In this document: in pieces, positions 12,896 through 26,252 of the stretch
Layout of the letters: each line of letters starts with the position of its first letter
How positions within the stretch are numbered: position 1 is the stretch's first letter
Assembly: GCF_001649575.2 (NCBI RefSeq)
Contig: NC_051451.1
Coordinates: 24,908,325-24,972,324, forward strand
Source: Kryptolebias marmoratus
Taxonomy: Eukaryota; Chordata; Actinopteri; Cyprinodontiformes; Rivulidae
Length of the DNA: 64,000 nt
Reading direction: 5' to 3'
Translations under genes and position numbers: made by a program
Notes under the pieces: model-generated
The model's input: only the letters and a program-made list of their open reading frames with translations
What the model was told of the DNA's origin: nothing
The model's database searches: none

Positions 12896-15074
12896 TTCTT
12901 TTCATGCTTTTTTATGCTCGTCCCAGAATCCCAGCAGCAGGTCCAAAAGACTGTTTCTGGTCTTGGTCACTTCTGAGGTCTGGGCCCCCAGGCCTCATTC
13001 ATCACAGCTGCTTCTGTCTGGAGCTCTGTCTTAGTGAAGCTCTTTTTTTTCCTGCAGACTCTGCATACTAAGTTGCCCAAGGGAAGCAGAGGAAAAAGAT
13101 GGACACACTAGTCAGGGCATGGTGGCAAATACACTTCAAGCCATCCAGTCAGGGTTAGTCTCTCTGACAGCACAGCCTTGACACACAAACTCTGCAGATC
13201 ACAAACTGCACATCTGGCTGTAGTCAGTGTCAGAGAGAGCACTGCCAGTGGAGCCAGTCACACTCTATAAATTAATATCGCTCATACTGCTCCTGCTGAA
13301 AGAAGACTGCAGAGTAAATATCAAAATATCATATTATACAGCTACCTTAAAAGAAGCAAATTGCTGTAAACTACTCTTCAAGGATATTAAATTTTACTGC
13401 CAAATTCGAGTTGAGCTTATTCCTAAACCATGCGCTTTAACTGTGGACAGCAGGTAAACATAACAAAGATGATGTATTGTTTTGGACAGCAATTCTACCT
13501 TCTCCCCATCTCCCTTAGGGGTAAATGCAAAGCCTTAGCCTCACTGCAGTGACTCACCCAAGGCCATTTTTACACTTTGACACCTTGGCCTGATGAGACA
13601 AACCGTGCATGATAATTACGTGTGACTCAACAAGCTGCAGGCACACTGTTAAAGAAAGAAGAGTGCTTCTGCATGACTGTTAGCACAACTGTGTTAATGT
13701 GTCTGTCATTACTCAATTCCCCATTAGCTGGTTGCTTAGATCTTTGACCCTAGAAATAGGCATAGCAATGACAAACTTGGTGGCTCCGGTATTAATAAAG
13801 TATGAAAAAAGGTGGCGTTTGAATGTAATTATTAGTCTAATGCATTAGATGTGATCACACAGGCTCTTCAGTGATGAGGAAATCATCTCTTGTAAGACTC
13901 CACACTGATAATTACAATGACATTAACCTCTGCCTTCTTAATTCAAGACCTCATAACAATTCATCTCAGGTCACAGACCTCTTAAAACATTTCTTCACCC
14001 TAGTTTTCCAGGGTGGTGAAAACATGGACAGAAATCAAGTCGAAGCAGACGCATGCTGTTTCTTTATGATGCAGAAATGATGCGTGCTGTATTTGTTGCC
14101 TGCTGGAACAATATTTCTTTGTTATACTGTCAACTATGAATGAATGCTAATGATTGTGCACGTGGAAGGAATCTCAGCGAGGACAGGTTTCAAACTGGCA
14201 CAATAATTAGAATACCTCAATTGCAAGGAAAATAATTAATTAATCCGCTGAAGTCTCACACTTAATGACTGTCTTTTCTGCGCTCGTGTTGTGTTATTTG
14301 GATGCCTCTAATGATGTGTGTAAGAGTTTGCAGCAAGCAATACACTTTCAAACACACACTCATGCACAAACAAACACACAAGCCGCCTCCTGTACCTTCT
14401 TCTCCTGCTTGTCATACAATCAATCTGAAATGAGCTGCAATAACAGCTACCAAAAAATGAATACCACAGGCAGTAAACATGTGATAAGGCAGACTGACAA
14501 GTATATACACAAATATGCGCGCACACACCAAAGGTGATGCATATCTCACAATAAACTCTACGCACACCGGGGAGATTTCAAAGGTTCCACGTTTCTGGAA
14601 CATTTGTCACGACTGGATTATTAGATCATGAGCAGGAAAATCAATTTTGTTTTTTTATCCCCCCCGATACAAAAAAAGCTTTCACACAAAAACATAAAAT
14701 AAAATGAAAATTTTAAAACCACGTTGAGTAAAGCTCCAAATGTTTTTCTATCATATGGGTGTCATAGCTTTGCTGCACGCTCTTATCAGCACATTGGTAG
14801 ATATACGCTGAAGTTTGGAGGCGGAAGCTGAAAATGAGGCTGTCGCTTCAAATAGTGTCACGTACTGAAACTGAAGACATGATTTCATGTGAGAAAACTG
14901 AAATGATCAGCTATAACATGATCACTGACAGGTAACAAAATGCTGCTCATTTTTCTTACATGTTCTTCTGGGAAAAAAAAAAAAAAAACTCACGTGTTGT
15001 CACTTACTCAGGCGTAATTTTATTACTTCCCACCCAAATGCTTTTTGCAGATAAACACACCCTTTGCATGATAT

Positions 15075-15155
15075 AAACGTGCTCCTTCAGAAGCGGCCCC
15101 CTAGTCAGTATTAGGCAGGTGGTTATAATATTATGGCTGAGCATTGTATTGGATG
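15075..15155 (+). mobile_element. Possible Tc1-type DNA transposon terminal remnant
   Basis: The phrase CTAGTCAGTATTAGGCAGGT followed by GGTTATAATATTATGGCTGA resembles the terminal wording AGGTGGTTTTAATGTTATGG, then CTGATCGGTGTA, that I associate with Tc1-like elements and their non-autonomous derivatives in teleosts. Only one end is visible. No matching inverted end or transposase remnant was seen nearby, so this is tentative. Confidence 0.4.
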
Positions 15156-15889
15156 GTAAATTTATTATGATCTGTTAGGCAGCAGAAGCATCAGTTTGAT
15201 ACAGAAAGAAAAAAAAAATCAAATTTTACAAAATACCCATCCACATTTGGGATTGACAAACAGCATTATTTGGCATATGAGGTTATTACTTTGCCATTCA
15301 CATTTGTCTGCTTGGTTTGTTTTGCTTATTCTCCAGTGCACGGCCCAATCTTCCTTTTCTAAATCATAACCTGAGCTTTTCTTCCAGCAAAAATACACTC
15401 TGTGTTGTCATACAGACATTACCATCTGAGACATTATTTGAGCTGCAGAAAACCTCAAACTGTTATTTTTTGGTTACGCTTACAAATGATCTAATGACCT
15501 ATTTAAGTTTGCTAAGATGACATTTACTGTTTTAATAAATAGGAAAACATTGCTTCTGTAAAAACATTAAAGTTTTTTAATGTTCTTTTAAGTGTACTAT
15601 GGCTGTGGCAAATTAAATGACCTTTTCCTTGCAGATCATTAGTATAGTTGGGCAAATTAGGTAATTTACTATCACTACAAGACGCAAGAGAGCATTTTTA
15701 TTTTTTTATCAATAAACAGATGTAGGTAGAGAATTCTGGAACAACCACTAAATTACCGACCAAAATGTTTAAAAGAAAACTGCTTAATATGGAAATTGGC
15801 AGGAAAACAAAACATTAACAATTTCCATTTAAATTAAGTCTCAATCAGAGATAATTATTTTATCTCTTGACAAAAAGATAAATGGGCTT

Positions 15890-16150
15890 GGAGTGCTTCT
15901 CTGCATATGCGTGAGAATATGCATATTTTATTATTTTGTCTTTGCAAGAAAGGCAAAACAAAAACGATGCATCTTTCTATAGTAATACTTTATATCAATG
16001 TAGCACAATGTGCCCTTTGCCTTTCTCTGATTTGCATCTAGATAGCTTTAATTATGAATAAAAGTCAAGTTTCTTTATTGGATGGGATGGTGGAGAATCG
16101 ATTGGAAAGCATGCATAATGACAAAGGGCACAGAACCACTTTCCATCAAC
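15890..16150. promoter_or_regulatory. Possible POU/homeodomain-rich regulatory element
   Basis: This 260-bp stretch has an unusual density of octamer-like and homeodomain-like words: TGCATATGCG, ATATGCATATT, GATGCATC, ATTTGCATC, TAATTATGAATAAA, GCATGCATAATG and ACAAAGG. It is bracketed by a perfect 11-bp inverted pair, TGTGCCCTTTG (16009-16019) and CAAAGGGCACA (16132-16142). Such clusters are common in conserved intronic enhancers of vertebrates. Function is inferred from wording alone. Confidence 0.22.
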
Positions 16151-19100
16151 TTGAAAAGCATATCAGGAGCACAGCAAATAACCATTCCAGTCCACTTCAG
16201 GCTGTACGCTCAATTGTTTTAACCATTTGTAGCTGTTCAATAGCCTTTTGAAATATAGATTAGACATTATTTTTAAAACCACAAATACATTCTTGAGCTA
16301 AATGTGCCTTTAAATCACCTCATTATGACTTAAAAAGTAATTCTGATTTTATTTTATTTTTTAGCCCCAATGGAACTGGATGTAGACATACAGTGTTTAT
16401 CAAACATTTTGGCATTTTTTCCTATTTTTCTATTCAGTAATGACATGTCAGCATATATAAGAAGTTCTTGCTAATGCAAATTACACGCTTAATATTTTTG
16501 TGTCTGAGGAACACTCGACATAGTGTGCCATGTTTTCAGTTTTACCTTGATCCCCATTGGAACAAAATGACAGATAAAATCAAACAAGCTAAATAGAGCT
16601 GCAGATTAAAAAGGGTTTTAATTAAAAAAGGAGCTTTTTACTTGGGGTTATCAAAATATTAGTACTGAAAACCTCCCAAAATAGTTTAGTATTGTATATT
16701 TTTCAGGCTTTAAGAAGGTAAATAACTATTTATTAGGCTGCAAGACTAGGAATATTTTTTGTTTCTTTAGTTGGGTTAACCACAAGTACAAATTTCTGTA
16801 GAAAAGCTGACTTAAATTTATATCCTTTGCACTGTGCATGCAACTATACACACACTAAATGATTAAAAAAGGTGCTGAAGGTTCATCGGGCGCTTTGCTT
16901 TGAGTCGCCACCTGGACGTCTTTATATTTCCCTGTATGACCTGAATTGCCAAAGACCTTATTTTCCAATATTTAATTACAGAGCTTAAAGCAGAAGTGAG
17001 CAGCTGTGTGTCCTTGCTTCTGCTGGCAAAACAGTTTGCCTCCACCAAAAGCCGTTCTGATGTTTGCCATTTTATAGAAATCACAGCAACTTATCAAAAG
17101 TGTTGAATGCACATTAAAAAAACAACATACAACAAAGAACGTTTCCCACACAGGCCATCTGCTAAAACAAGAGGAGAACGAACAAAACAAAGACTTTGTT
17201 TGAATGCAGGCGGCAGGCTGTGGTGTCTCGGTCCGCAAAGCAACACGAACCTTCAGATAAAAACAATAAAAATAAGAATATTCACCAATTTGTTAATGAT
17301 GCCAACCACTTTTCACTTGCTTATTTCTATGCACTTAGCTGTTATACAGCTAGCAAAGGTGATAACTAATATTACACTTATAAAAATGATTTATTAGAGC
17401 TTTTCAAGGATGACAGTATTCAAAAATCACAAATAATGCAAAGATTTTGACACTGACTGACTGAGGCCATTTCTGTCACAGGTAGAAAAAGCTTGGGATT
17501 TTCTCCTGTCAGAGGCTTTCTGAACACCCATAAGCAACCCGTCTCAAACCGGGCTCCAGGATCAGAACATGGGCTTGATTGTGGTTAGATGGTTTCCAGC
17601 CCACTTCACGAGTCTATGGTGCTCCCACCACTCTTGATGGACTGAATCAGGACGTAATGGTTTATTAAAAATCGCCAAGACTGCCGGCACAGGGAGAAAT
17701 GATTAGTGAGATAAGCAGGGGATATGAGCGTAATGGAACAAGAGGTGGCTCACCAAGATTAAAAGCCTTTTCCACATCACTGCCATTTCCCCTCCAATTC
17801 AGAAATTTGCTTAATTGAAATTCTTTTAATTTTCTTTTTAATTTTCTCTTCAAAACCCCTCCTGGAATTGCACCACAAGATGAATAATAGACTGAGGTAT
17901 GGCTATGAGACTAAATTTATTACTCTTAAGTCAGTCAAAGTGTCATCCTGAAGTTCTTATATGAAATGATTAAAAGTGGATTATGAAACAGTTTTTCCTT
18001 TGTATGAAATATTAAACTCGTTCAGTCAAAAGTTATTGTTTTCAAAATGATAATCATGCACCGTGTCAATTAAGAACTCTAAAGGTTATTAAAGTAACTC
18101 CGGTTTCTTTCCATGCAATACGAAACAGCAAAAAAAGAATAAAAATTAATAAAACATTAGTCCAACAGCAAAACAACAATCCCATGTTACAACTAAAAAC
18201 GTCATACAGTAAACTTGTCAATAACCTGCTAAGAGGCACATTTCATTGCAATGGAGGTAGAGAAATAGGAGGGTTGGCTGCTGCCAGTCAAAAAACGAGT
18301 GTAGGGGTCTTACACTGTGATGCCCTGTCAAACGCTGTGCAGTCTCTGTGGTTTGCAGCCCAGGCCTTCTGAGAGGCTACGCAGAGGATGAGAGGCATAA
18401 ATAAGTCTCTTCTGTCAGAGGAGACCACAAAGCTGTCAGCTGAAGCAATCTCAGACCTGGAATACAGTGCCCAGCATGCAAAAAAAAAAACCACGTTCGC
18501 ACCTATTTAGAGTTGACTCTTATTGCAAGACAAAATCAATAAATCCCATGTAATGTAATACATTCCGCATATGTATATGAAATTTGAATATGCGCACATT
18601 TATGTTATGTGTGCAGAGAAAGGCTTTAACTTTAAAATATTCCTTAGCTTGCTCCATGTGGAAACCATTTTCCTGTTCAAGCCAGACAACGAGCTCCCAC
18701 CCTCACTCTCAGCAGCATTTTTAGACTAAAGTACGTCTGAAGTCTCTGGGATGATGTGACAGGCTGAATGTGGTTGTGGTCCAACTCCTGGCTGGTTGAT
18801 GAAGGGAGAGAAGATGAATAGGGTCTTATCAGGTCATGTTGAGAGAACTCAAATGGCAAAAAAACCTCAAAGCCTTTCACAGATCTCTCTCAATCGGTCT
18901 GTCAGATGGGGATGAAAAGTGCCCACGCTGAACGTACCCCTGTGTTCATACTTTAATGCCATTCAGATCGCCTTGACAGCACCAGACAGAAAGTGGGTAA
19001 TTATTTTGCAGTTTTTAAACAAGGCTTGTGTAAACGGTTTCTCTTCAGACTGGAGCCAATGTTACATAAACAGAGCGCTCTGAAAACATCTGAGGAAATT

Positions 19101-19935
19101 AGATGCAAAGAGGAAGTGTCAGAGATGGAGAGAAGAGCTCCTCTAAACACGGTGTTTGGAGAGTGAACAAGTTCAAGTGCTCTGTTTGTTCTGAAGGTCA
19201 TGGCTCAGTCTGTCTGTCTTCATTACATCCAGTCTTGTTTTATGATAAACAGAACGGTACCTCAGACTAGGAGCTCGACTGAGAATGTGAGAGTTTGGCT
19301 GACAGCGTATTTAATATTTGTTATGCTTTGAACTACAGCATAGGGTGCATTCAGAATCCCTGCCCGAAGCTAAACAAAGCTGAGCCTCATAAGATATTTC
19401 ATCAGTTTGAATCAAGATGCCATTACACTGCGCTGCACACAAACAATAGCAGGTGTTGGCAGGAATCCTTACTGGATTTCAGAAACAATATTAAACAAAT
19501 TCAGATACCTCATTACACTTTTCACAATAGTTTATTATTAAGCAGAGCAAATCCAGAGTTTTTTATTAACTTTGTATTCATCAGATGTAGTCAGGTCTTT
19601 GTCTAAGTCACAACTGTAGACAAACACTTTTACACGTTCACTGCTTCCTATAAAGGCGATGAAAACTAACGGAATATATCACTGTCATGTGTGGATGACT
19701 CCATTTTTGCTTTCCTGTCATACTTTGAGAAGGAAATTAAGGCTAAGATGAGTGACATACAGTATATGTATGACTTTAATGACGGCAGAGGTGTGAACTG
19801 CTGCAATAACAAACAGCCCTGCACGGCTAGGATCAGTTCATTTAGGCCTCCTAAATCCTAATGAAATGAAACTGACTAAATGAATTTAGTTTTGTTTTTG
19901 TTTTGAATTTAATTTTGTTTTTGTTGTTTAGTTTT

Positions 19936-19964
19936 AGTTTTTGTTGGTAAAACCAACAAAAACT
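19936..19964. other. Perfect 13-bp inverted repeat with 3-nt loop
   Basis: Arms AGTTTTTGTTGGT (19936-19948) and ACCAACAAAAACT (19952-19964) flank AAA. The hairpin closes an 80-bp run of TTTAGTTTTG-like T-rich units starting near 19885, so it may have arisen from low-complexity sequence. Confidence 0.88.
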
Positions 19965-22900
19965 GGCTGCAGTGTTAGGTTATTTTCTCTGAGCATTTGA
20001 GAAAATGAAGAGAAAACTGAATAAACTAGTAAGAGGAACAGTGACTTTAATATCACACCTCACTTAATATATTTTCCAATCTCACATGAACAACAATTAT
20101 TTTGTGTCCACCGTGGATCTTGTCCTTTACTTTCACAAACATTTCAGAATGACTCAGGAGGAATGTTAATGGAAAGCTGACGAATGAGCGAATCAATGAC
20201 ATCGCTTTAATAGACTGATGAAGTCAAAAATGGCACACATCCTATGTATGAAAAGGGCTTTTTAATAAACTAAGAATACAAGCAGCTGCACTTTTCATGT
20301 CTTTAATATACTCCTTTTAATGCAGGCTGAAAAAAAGGTGGTGAATCAGGAACTTTATAACTTCTGAAACAACATTTGATAGATATTGTTCCTGCTTTGG
20401 AGGGTTGCACACTTAATGAGGTGGGATTTTGGACCATTCATCCCTACAGACTGTTTTAGTTCACAAGTATTTCTGCAACTTAACCGAATGGTCCTCGTCA
20501 GAATACACAATAACATCTCGTTCATTTTTCTTGAACATCACAAAACCTTGATCATCCTTTTGTTTTTAATTTGAAATACTTATGTTATGGAATTGCTTGA
20601 TTTGAGTTATCTTGGCTGGCACTGAAGTGAAGTGGCTATCCCTGCTGCTTCATAACAGAGAAGTTCTAGATTTTATATGTTTGTCAGCAATAGCCTAATA
20701 ATAATAATAAGTTCATAAAGATTTTAAAATTTACCAGAGTAAAATGAACAGTTCTCCAAACTTTGTTGTAATTCCTAATTTAATTCTTTAAATCTAAGGT
20801 GGCAAAGAATACCCAAACAACAATGCTCCCTTCACCATAACTCACAACTTAAATTAATGCATACATTTTTTAGCAGCATGCTTTGACAACAACACAGCAG
20901 GATTACAAAACAACACATACCTTCTCAGCGCTATCATTAGTGGGGTTTTTTTCAGTTGATTTTAGGAGGACTGCTCTTCACACCTCTCTTGAATGTGGTG
21001 TTTGCCTTTGAGACATATTTACACCACTTTTTTGGATTAAGTTTAAGGTTTTAGAGACAAAAGCTAGGAGCTGCTAGCTGTATGGGCTAATTTTATTAAA
21101 ACTATTTTGTCTTGATTGCAAAACTGTATTACTGAGATACAAAACTGTCTCTGAAAAAAAGAACATGAAATCTAATATTCTTACGGTATTTACAACATTA
21201 AATAAAGCACTGGTATTACATATATAACAACCACTGATGAGAATTTGCTGACAAAAGTGTTTGGATGTGAGAGGTTTGGAGGAGACGAGGATGAAGACCC
21301 TGACATAGCTCTTATTGGAGTATGCAAACACAAGATGCTCAGCAATGTTTTTAATGCAGTAATTAGACATTGTTTGTCTTCTGAACTCATCACATAAATG
21401 AAGCATGACTCCATCTGAACGACCGGCTCTGATGTTTATATACTTTTCCCAACCTTCAACTGATATTTCAGCATGTGGAGAAAGAAAATATACAAAGTGT
21501 ACAGATTTAAAAGGATTGGTACCATTTCAAAAAATTGTCAAGGCAGATGGTTTAACACACTGACCATATTGCATTTGTGTCCCCCAGGAAAAGAGAAAAA
21601 GGTAATCAAATTTGCAACATAAACTCTGGTTTTACAAGTAAGGACAATTGTATAACAGAAAGTTCTTGTATCAAAGTGCTGAAAAAAGTTCCCGTTGGAG
21701 AACAAATGTCAGCAGCATAACCTTATTCTTTCACAAAATCTTGTCTATTCAGTTTAAGGTTTGCCCTCTTCACATGAGGCAGTAGAATTTCTCTACATCA
21801 AACACAAAATCTTACCAGATTTGCCAGAATACTTTGGCTTCGTATTCTTGAGATTAGATTTGATGTCCATCAAAGCTTTTCTGAAAAACTCTGTGGTCTT
21901 CATATTACTGAGTGAGAGTGCTTTTTATCCCCTAACTGTGAGCAAATCTAATCTGATCGACTTCATAAGAGAGCACATTTTCATTTTAGAAGTCGGGAGA
22001 AAATGTTGTCAGTGATTTCAAAAAAAAAAAAAGAGCAAATCTCATTGATTTCTTCAAGTTTTAAAAATATGGTAATGTTAGACAAAGATTTACATCTCAT
22101 CTAAATTAACAAAAAAGGAATAAAGTTAAAGGGTTATCCAAAATAGAAAATTTTGGTCTTCATTCTGCAAACTAAAACTTTAACAAGCAGCCTAAATGCA
22201 CATTTTACTACACCTGACTCGACCAGACCAGAGTCCGCCTTTCACTTGGCTAAAAGAAAGCAGAAACAAACGTAAAAAACTCGTAGCAGCACTGCTTTAG
22301 CTACTGTATGCTGGTTGAGCAGGGACAGACTCCAGTGTACTGTCAACATTCAGCACATAAATAGTAATTCTTTGCTCCAGGCAAGGAGAACACAGGAGTG
22401 AACTGGGGAGCACTCTGCAGGGCGACAGTTTCTTAACGGCCGCCGCTGAATGAAAAATTGCAAACACAAAGAATAGAGTGAAAGGAAACCCAAAGAACAT
22501 TGGCTGCTCTTTTTGATAAGTCTAGGATAAGATGGAATTTCTTTTTTTCAAATATTGTATTCAGAGAGAAGGTTTAAGACAGCTAAAAATTTTGAAGAAT
22601 TTTCAGTCTGATTTATGTAGGTATTATATACTAAATATAGTCTATGAACACAACATAGGTTTACGTTGGACTTTCACCAATGCAGAAAGTAGTCCTTGTA
22701 CTCTAATACTTTATCTTTCATACTCATATTCTACTAGATTTAGTCTTGGTTTGGTGCCAATGGGGCAAACCGAGCAACATAGCACCAACCAGCTGAAATA
22801 AACAACTTTACAGAGAAAAAGGGGGAGGCAATATCAAAGATTGCCCTAAGAGAGTGTAATAGAAAAGGACTTGTTCTGCCACTGCCTTTCATTGTGATAG

Positions 22901-25254
22901 AATGCCACATGCTCTCTTCTGACAGTGTGATATTGGCTTGGCATGAGCTTGATGAATGTATCAGCCATAAGTCAGACAAACCCATATGCTTCCTGGGGCT
23001 GCACCTTCTAAGATGTTTATGCCAGGGTATAGAGACAGACACTGCCTAATGGGAATGGGACCACTGCCTGAAATAGGGCTATTGAAAGCAAGCATGTCCA
23101 ATTCCAGTTCTGACTATTATTTCAAATAGAATGTTATTACTCTTTGAGGTTAGACACGAGGCCACGCGGAAAATAAAACTTTGCAAGACCTATTCAGCGT
23201 ATGGACCAAAACATCCGGGTGTGTAGTCATAGCTGAGGATGAAGAGGAAAAAAAGAGGGATGAAGGGCCAGCAGAAAGATTGTGGGGCAACCTGTCTGAA
23301 GGCAGGGGATAACTGATCTCTGACCAGCTGGCTTCCTGCCAGGGTCAAGCAATTAATGCAGCCCTCCTTTGATAATTTACAGCAGGCCAGCAGATAAAGT
23401 CCAGGTAAGGAATGCTGCACAAAGCGAAGATGAGACAGCTCTGGTGAAGGGTTAGGCTCGGGTCGCATTGTTAACACGCGGAGCTGTTTAAAACATCAAA
23501 GAATATAAACTGATTTTCTAAATTATTTCTGCATTTGCATAGTAATGTGGCATAAACACACTTGGTTGTCTTTAGGCCTCGTCACCCCTGCCCAAAGGTC
23601 CACCATCCTCACTTTTTTTCTGCAAATAACAAAACTCGCAGACATAAAAGCAATCTCAAAACTTTAGACACATTGGGATACAATGCATGTGAGGATTCAA
23701 GTTCATATAAGACTGAAAGTCTTACCAATGAAAAGTGATATACATTAAATCCTCTACTACTCAAATTCTAGTTATAAAGTTTTCACACTACCACTTCTTA
23801 CTCCTCCATTTTTCTCTTTAGTAATGATTTGTTACATTCAGTTGACCAAAGAGGTCAGATTATGGCTGAAACTCTGCTGAACCAAGTACCAAGCCTCACA
23901 AAGACATACTCTCACCAGTCCGTACTGTGAAGATCATATTTACAGTAAAAAAGTAACAATTGCGAATAAAATTTAAGGATTACTATTCAAAGGGTTAGAT
24001 GTTTTAGGATACCATAAGCATACCTGCTAATGATGCAAAGAGATCCACAGCAAAACACTTACATAAAATGCAACACATCTTACATCCTCAAAACTCCAAG
24101 AAAGGGTGGCTCACTTAATCAATGCAAATAAAAACAAATATAGATAATTCAAATGCAAGTTTTTAATTGCAATCTTAAATAAAACACTAACACCCCTGAT
24201 AAAAAAAAACTTCTGTCTAGTTTATAAAATTCAAACGCACTGAATGAACTTCATGGAGACTTTGTGACATGACATATGCAAACAATACACCCTGTTTTAA
24301 AACCTCTTCATTGAGCCAACCCTTACTTTTGAATACAACCTAGGGCAAAAAGTGCCATGATCAAGTAATTTATGCTAGAAATAAAACATTGACTTTCAAA
24401 TGCAGCACTGCCTGAAGCCAGGCTTTGAGGCTGATTTGATCCCCCTTTGAGACTGTGAGAGTTATGGCCCATTCCCCCCTAATCACATGTCAAAGAACAT
24501 GCAATCATACAGCAACAGCTAAAGTAATCACAGCGGTGGTCTTCACCCTTCTCTCTGAACTGAGCAACAATCCTACAAAATCAGTAGTGCTGGTCAGTCA
24601 TGGATATGTGCCGCTCATACAAAAACAGTAGCTCACTATGCACTCTGAGAGCATGTTTGTTGACGGGGTCGTGAATAATAATGAACAAGGAATGGTGAAA
24701 GTGTACAAACCTCATGCAGCTTTGGATATTTTAACAAGAAGGCATATTTAACGCTCATTGCCTTTCTGAGTGTGAACACACAATAAAATTTAGAGCAATG
24801 TGTTACCCAAATGTTGGACAAAATCAAATGTTTTTCTACAACAGAAAAACAAAACATAAAATCATGCTCTCCGACACCCTGGTAGGAAAATAGGAAAGCA
24901 CAGGAATCTGAAAACTAAAAACATACTGAACTGCAGGAAGCTTTTGTTGACTGTAGACTATTTATCCTTTTCTGTTTCTGGTAATAATGTTGCTTACAGT
25001 GCATATCTAAGGTGTGTCTAACCTGGGCTGTAATTCATGAGCTCACACCGTAAGTGCACTGCCAAATGCAAGAACATGTTAAGTGTTAAAATAAACTGAA
25101 TTGTCTTTATGTGGACAAGAGTTACAAAGTGAGACAAGTTCGAGGACAGTAGATTAGTTTAAATTTTAGAAGGTTTGTACTTTAACTGGTTATATTTTTC
25201 TTTTCTTCTTTGTTCAACAAAGAATTCGGAGATTTGGTTAACTTGTATTGTATG

Positions 25255-26252
25255 TCAGAATGAAGATAACAGCAACCCTCCTCGCTGCCAAGCAGTCTCC
25301 TCATCCTTCATCCAGGACCAAAACATCACTATTTTGTCAGCTGACAAAGGATCCACAGTTGTCCTCAACACTTCTGAATACCAGGAAAAAATAACCACAT
25401 TACTAAGCGACAGCACCACATGTAAGAACTTAAAGAGGGACACAACCAGCTGCTATGAAAAGAAGGTCACAAACTACTTGCAAAAACTTTAAAAAGGACA
25501 AAGTAATGAATCGCTCATTGTACTACAGTTTATATCTGGGAGAAGCCACTCCATGTCAACAGAGAACTGCATGGATTTTGCAAACAAAGTTCAACATGTG
25601 AAGCTGGCTCCAGGAGAAACCCTTGTATCATCTGATGTCACTTCACTTTTCACTTGTTTACCTACAGCAGAAGCAGCGGAAACCGTCAGAAAACAACTTC
25701 AAAAGATAATGACCTAAACAACAGGACCAATTTCCCCCCTGAACCAGATCTGTACCCTGCGGGACCTTTGTCTTTCCACCAATTATCGCAAATATAATGA
25801 CAGTTTTTACAGACAGAGGAATGGTTGCGCCCCATCTCTGCATGGAAGAAGTGGAACAGAGAGCCCTAACTCCTTTAAGAGAACAACACTGAACCACTAG
25901 TTCAGATATGTGGACGATACCTGGGTCAAAATCCAAACCAAGGAAGTAGAAGCTTTCATCAGATGCATCAACTCTACTTAGAGCAACATAAAGTTCACCA
26001 GAGCGGATGCTAATGACAACAAGCTGCATTTTTTTGACTGTTGACGACCAAATTGTTCACATTTTGGACAGAGAACAGAGATGGTTTAAGAGTGGGTGAA
26101 GGAAACCATTTACATCAAACAAGAAAAAACAAATATAAACAGAAGAGAAGGTCTCAGATTTCAGCTTTCTAAAACTTACAATGGAGGATTAAGTCCGATA
26201 CCCAGTCACTGTCCCTCTAAGTCACACCTTTATGAGCCAGGCAAACAAGGAC
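25255..26252 (+). pseudogene. Penelope-like retroelement remnant (reverse transcriptase plus endonuclease tail)
   Basis: Conceptual translation gives degraded Penelope-like element (PLE) polyprotein, lying antisense to macrod2. In order: an N-terminal RT stretch with LSADKGSTVVLNTSEY (about 25334-25380); a motif-A-like block VSSDVTSLFT whose Asp codon is at 25634-25636; and the RT catalytic YVDD at 25907-25918 within FRYVDDTW. There follow a KLHFFDC block near 26020 and, after a jump and a frame change, LDREQRWFKS and ETIYIKQEK with NINRREGL. The last blocks match the end of the GIY-YIG-type endonuclease region of PLEs as I recall it. Breaks seen are stop codons at about 25491, 25718, 25978 and 26041, frame changes, loss of the usual GLPKIHK-type block before motif A, loss of part of the MGSP-type block before YVDD, and removal of most of the region between RT and endonuclease. 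It is a dead, internally deleted copy; the exact ends are uncertain. Confidence 0.82.

Noticed and set aside
25658..26029. 123-codon minus-strand open frame, among the longest in the window
   Set aside because: It is the shadow of the Penelope-like reverse transcriptase remnant on the plus strand.
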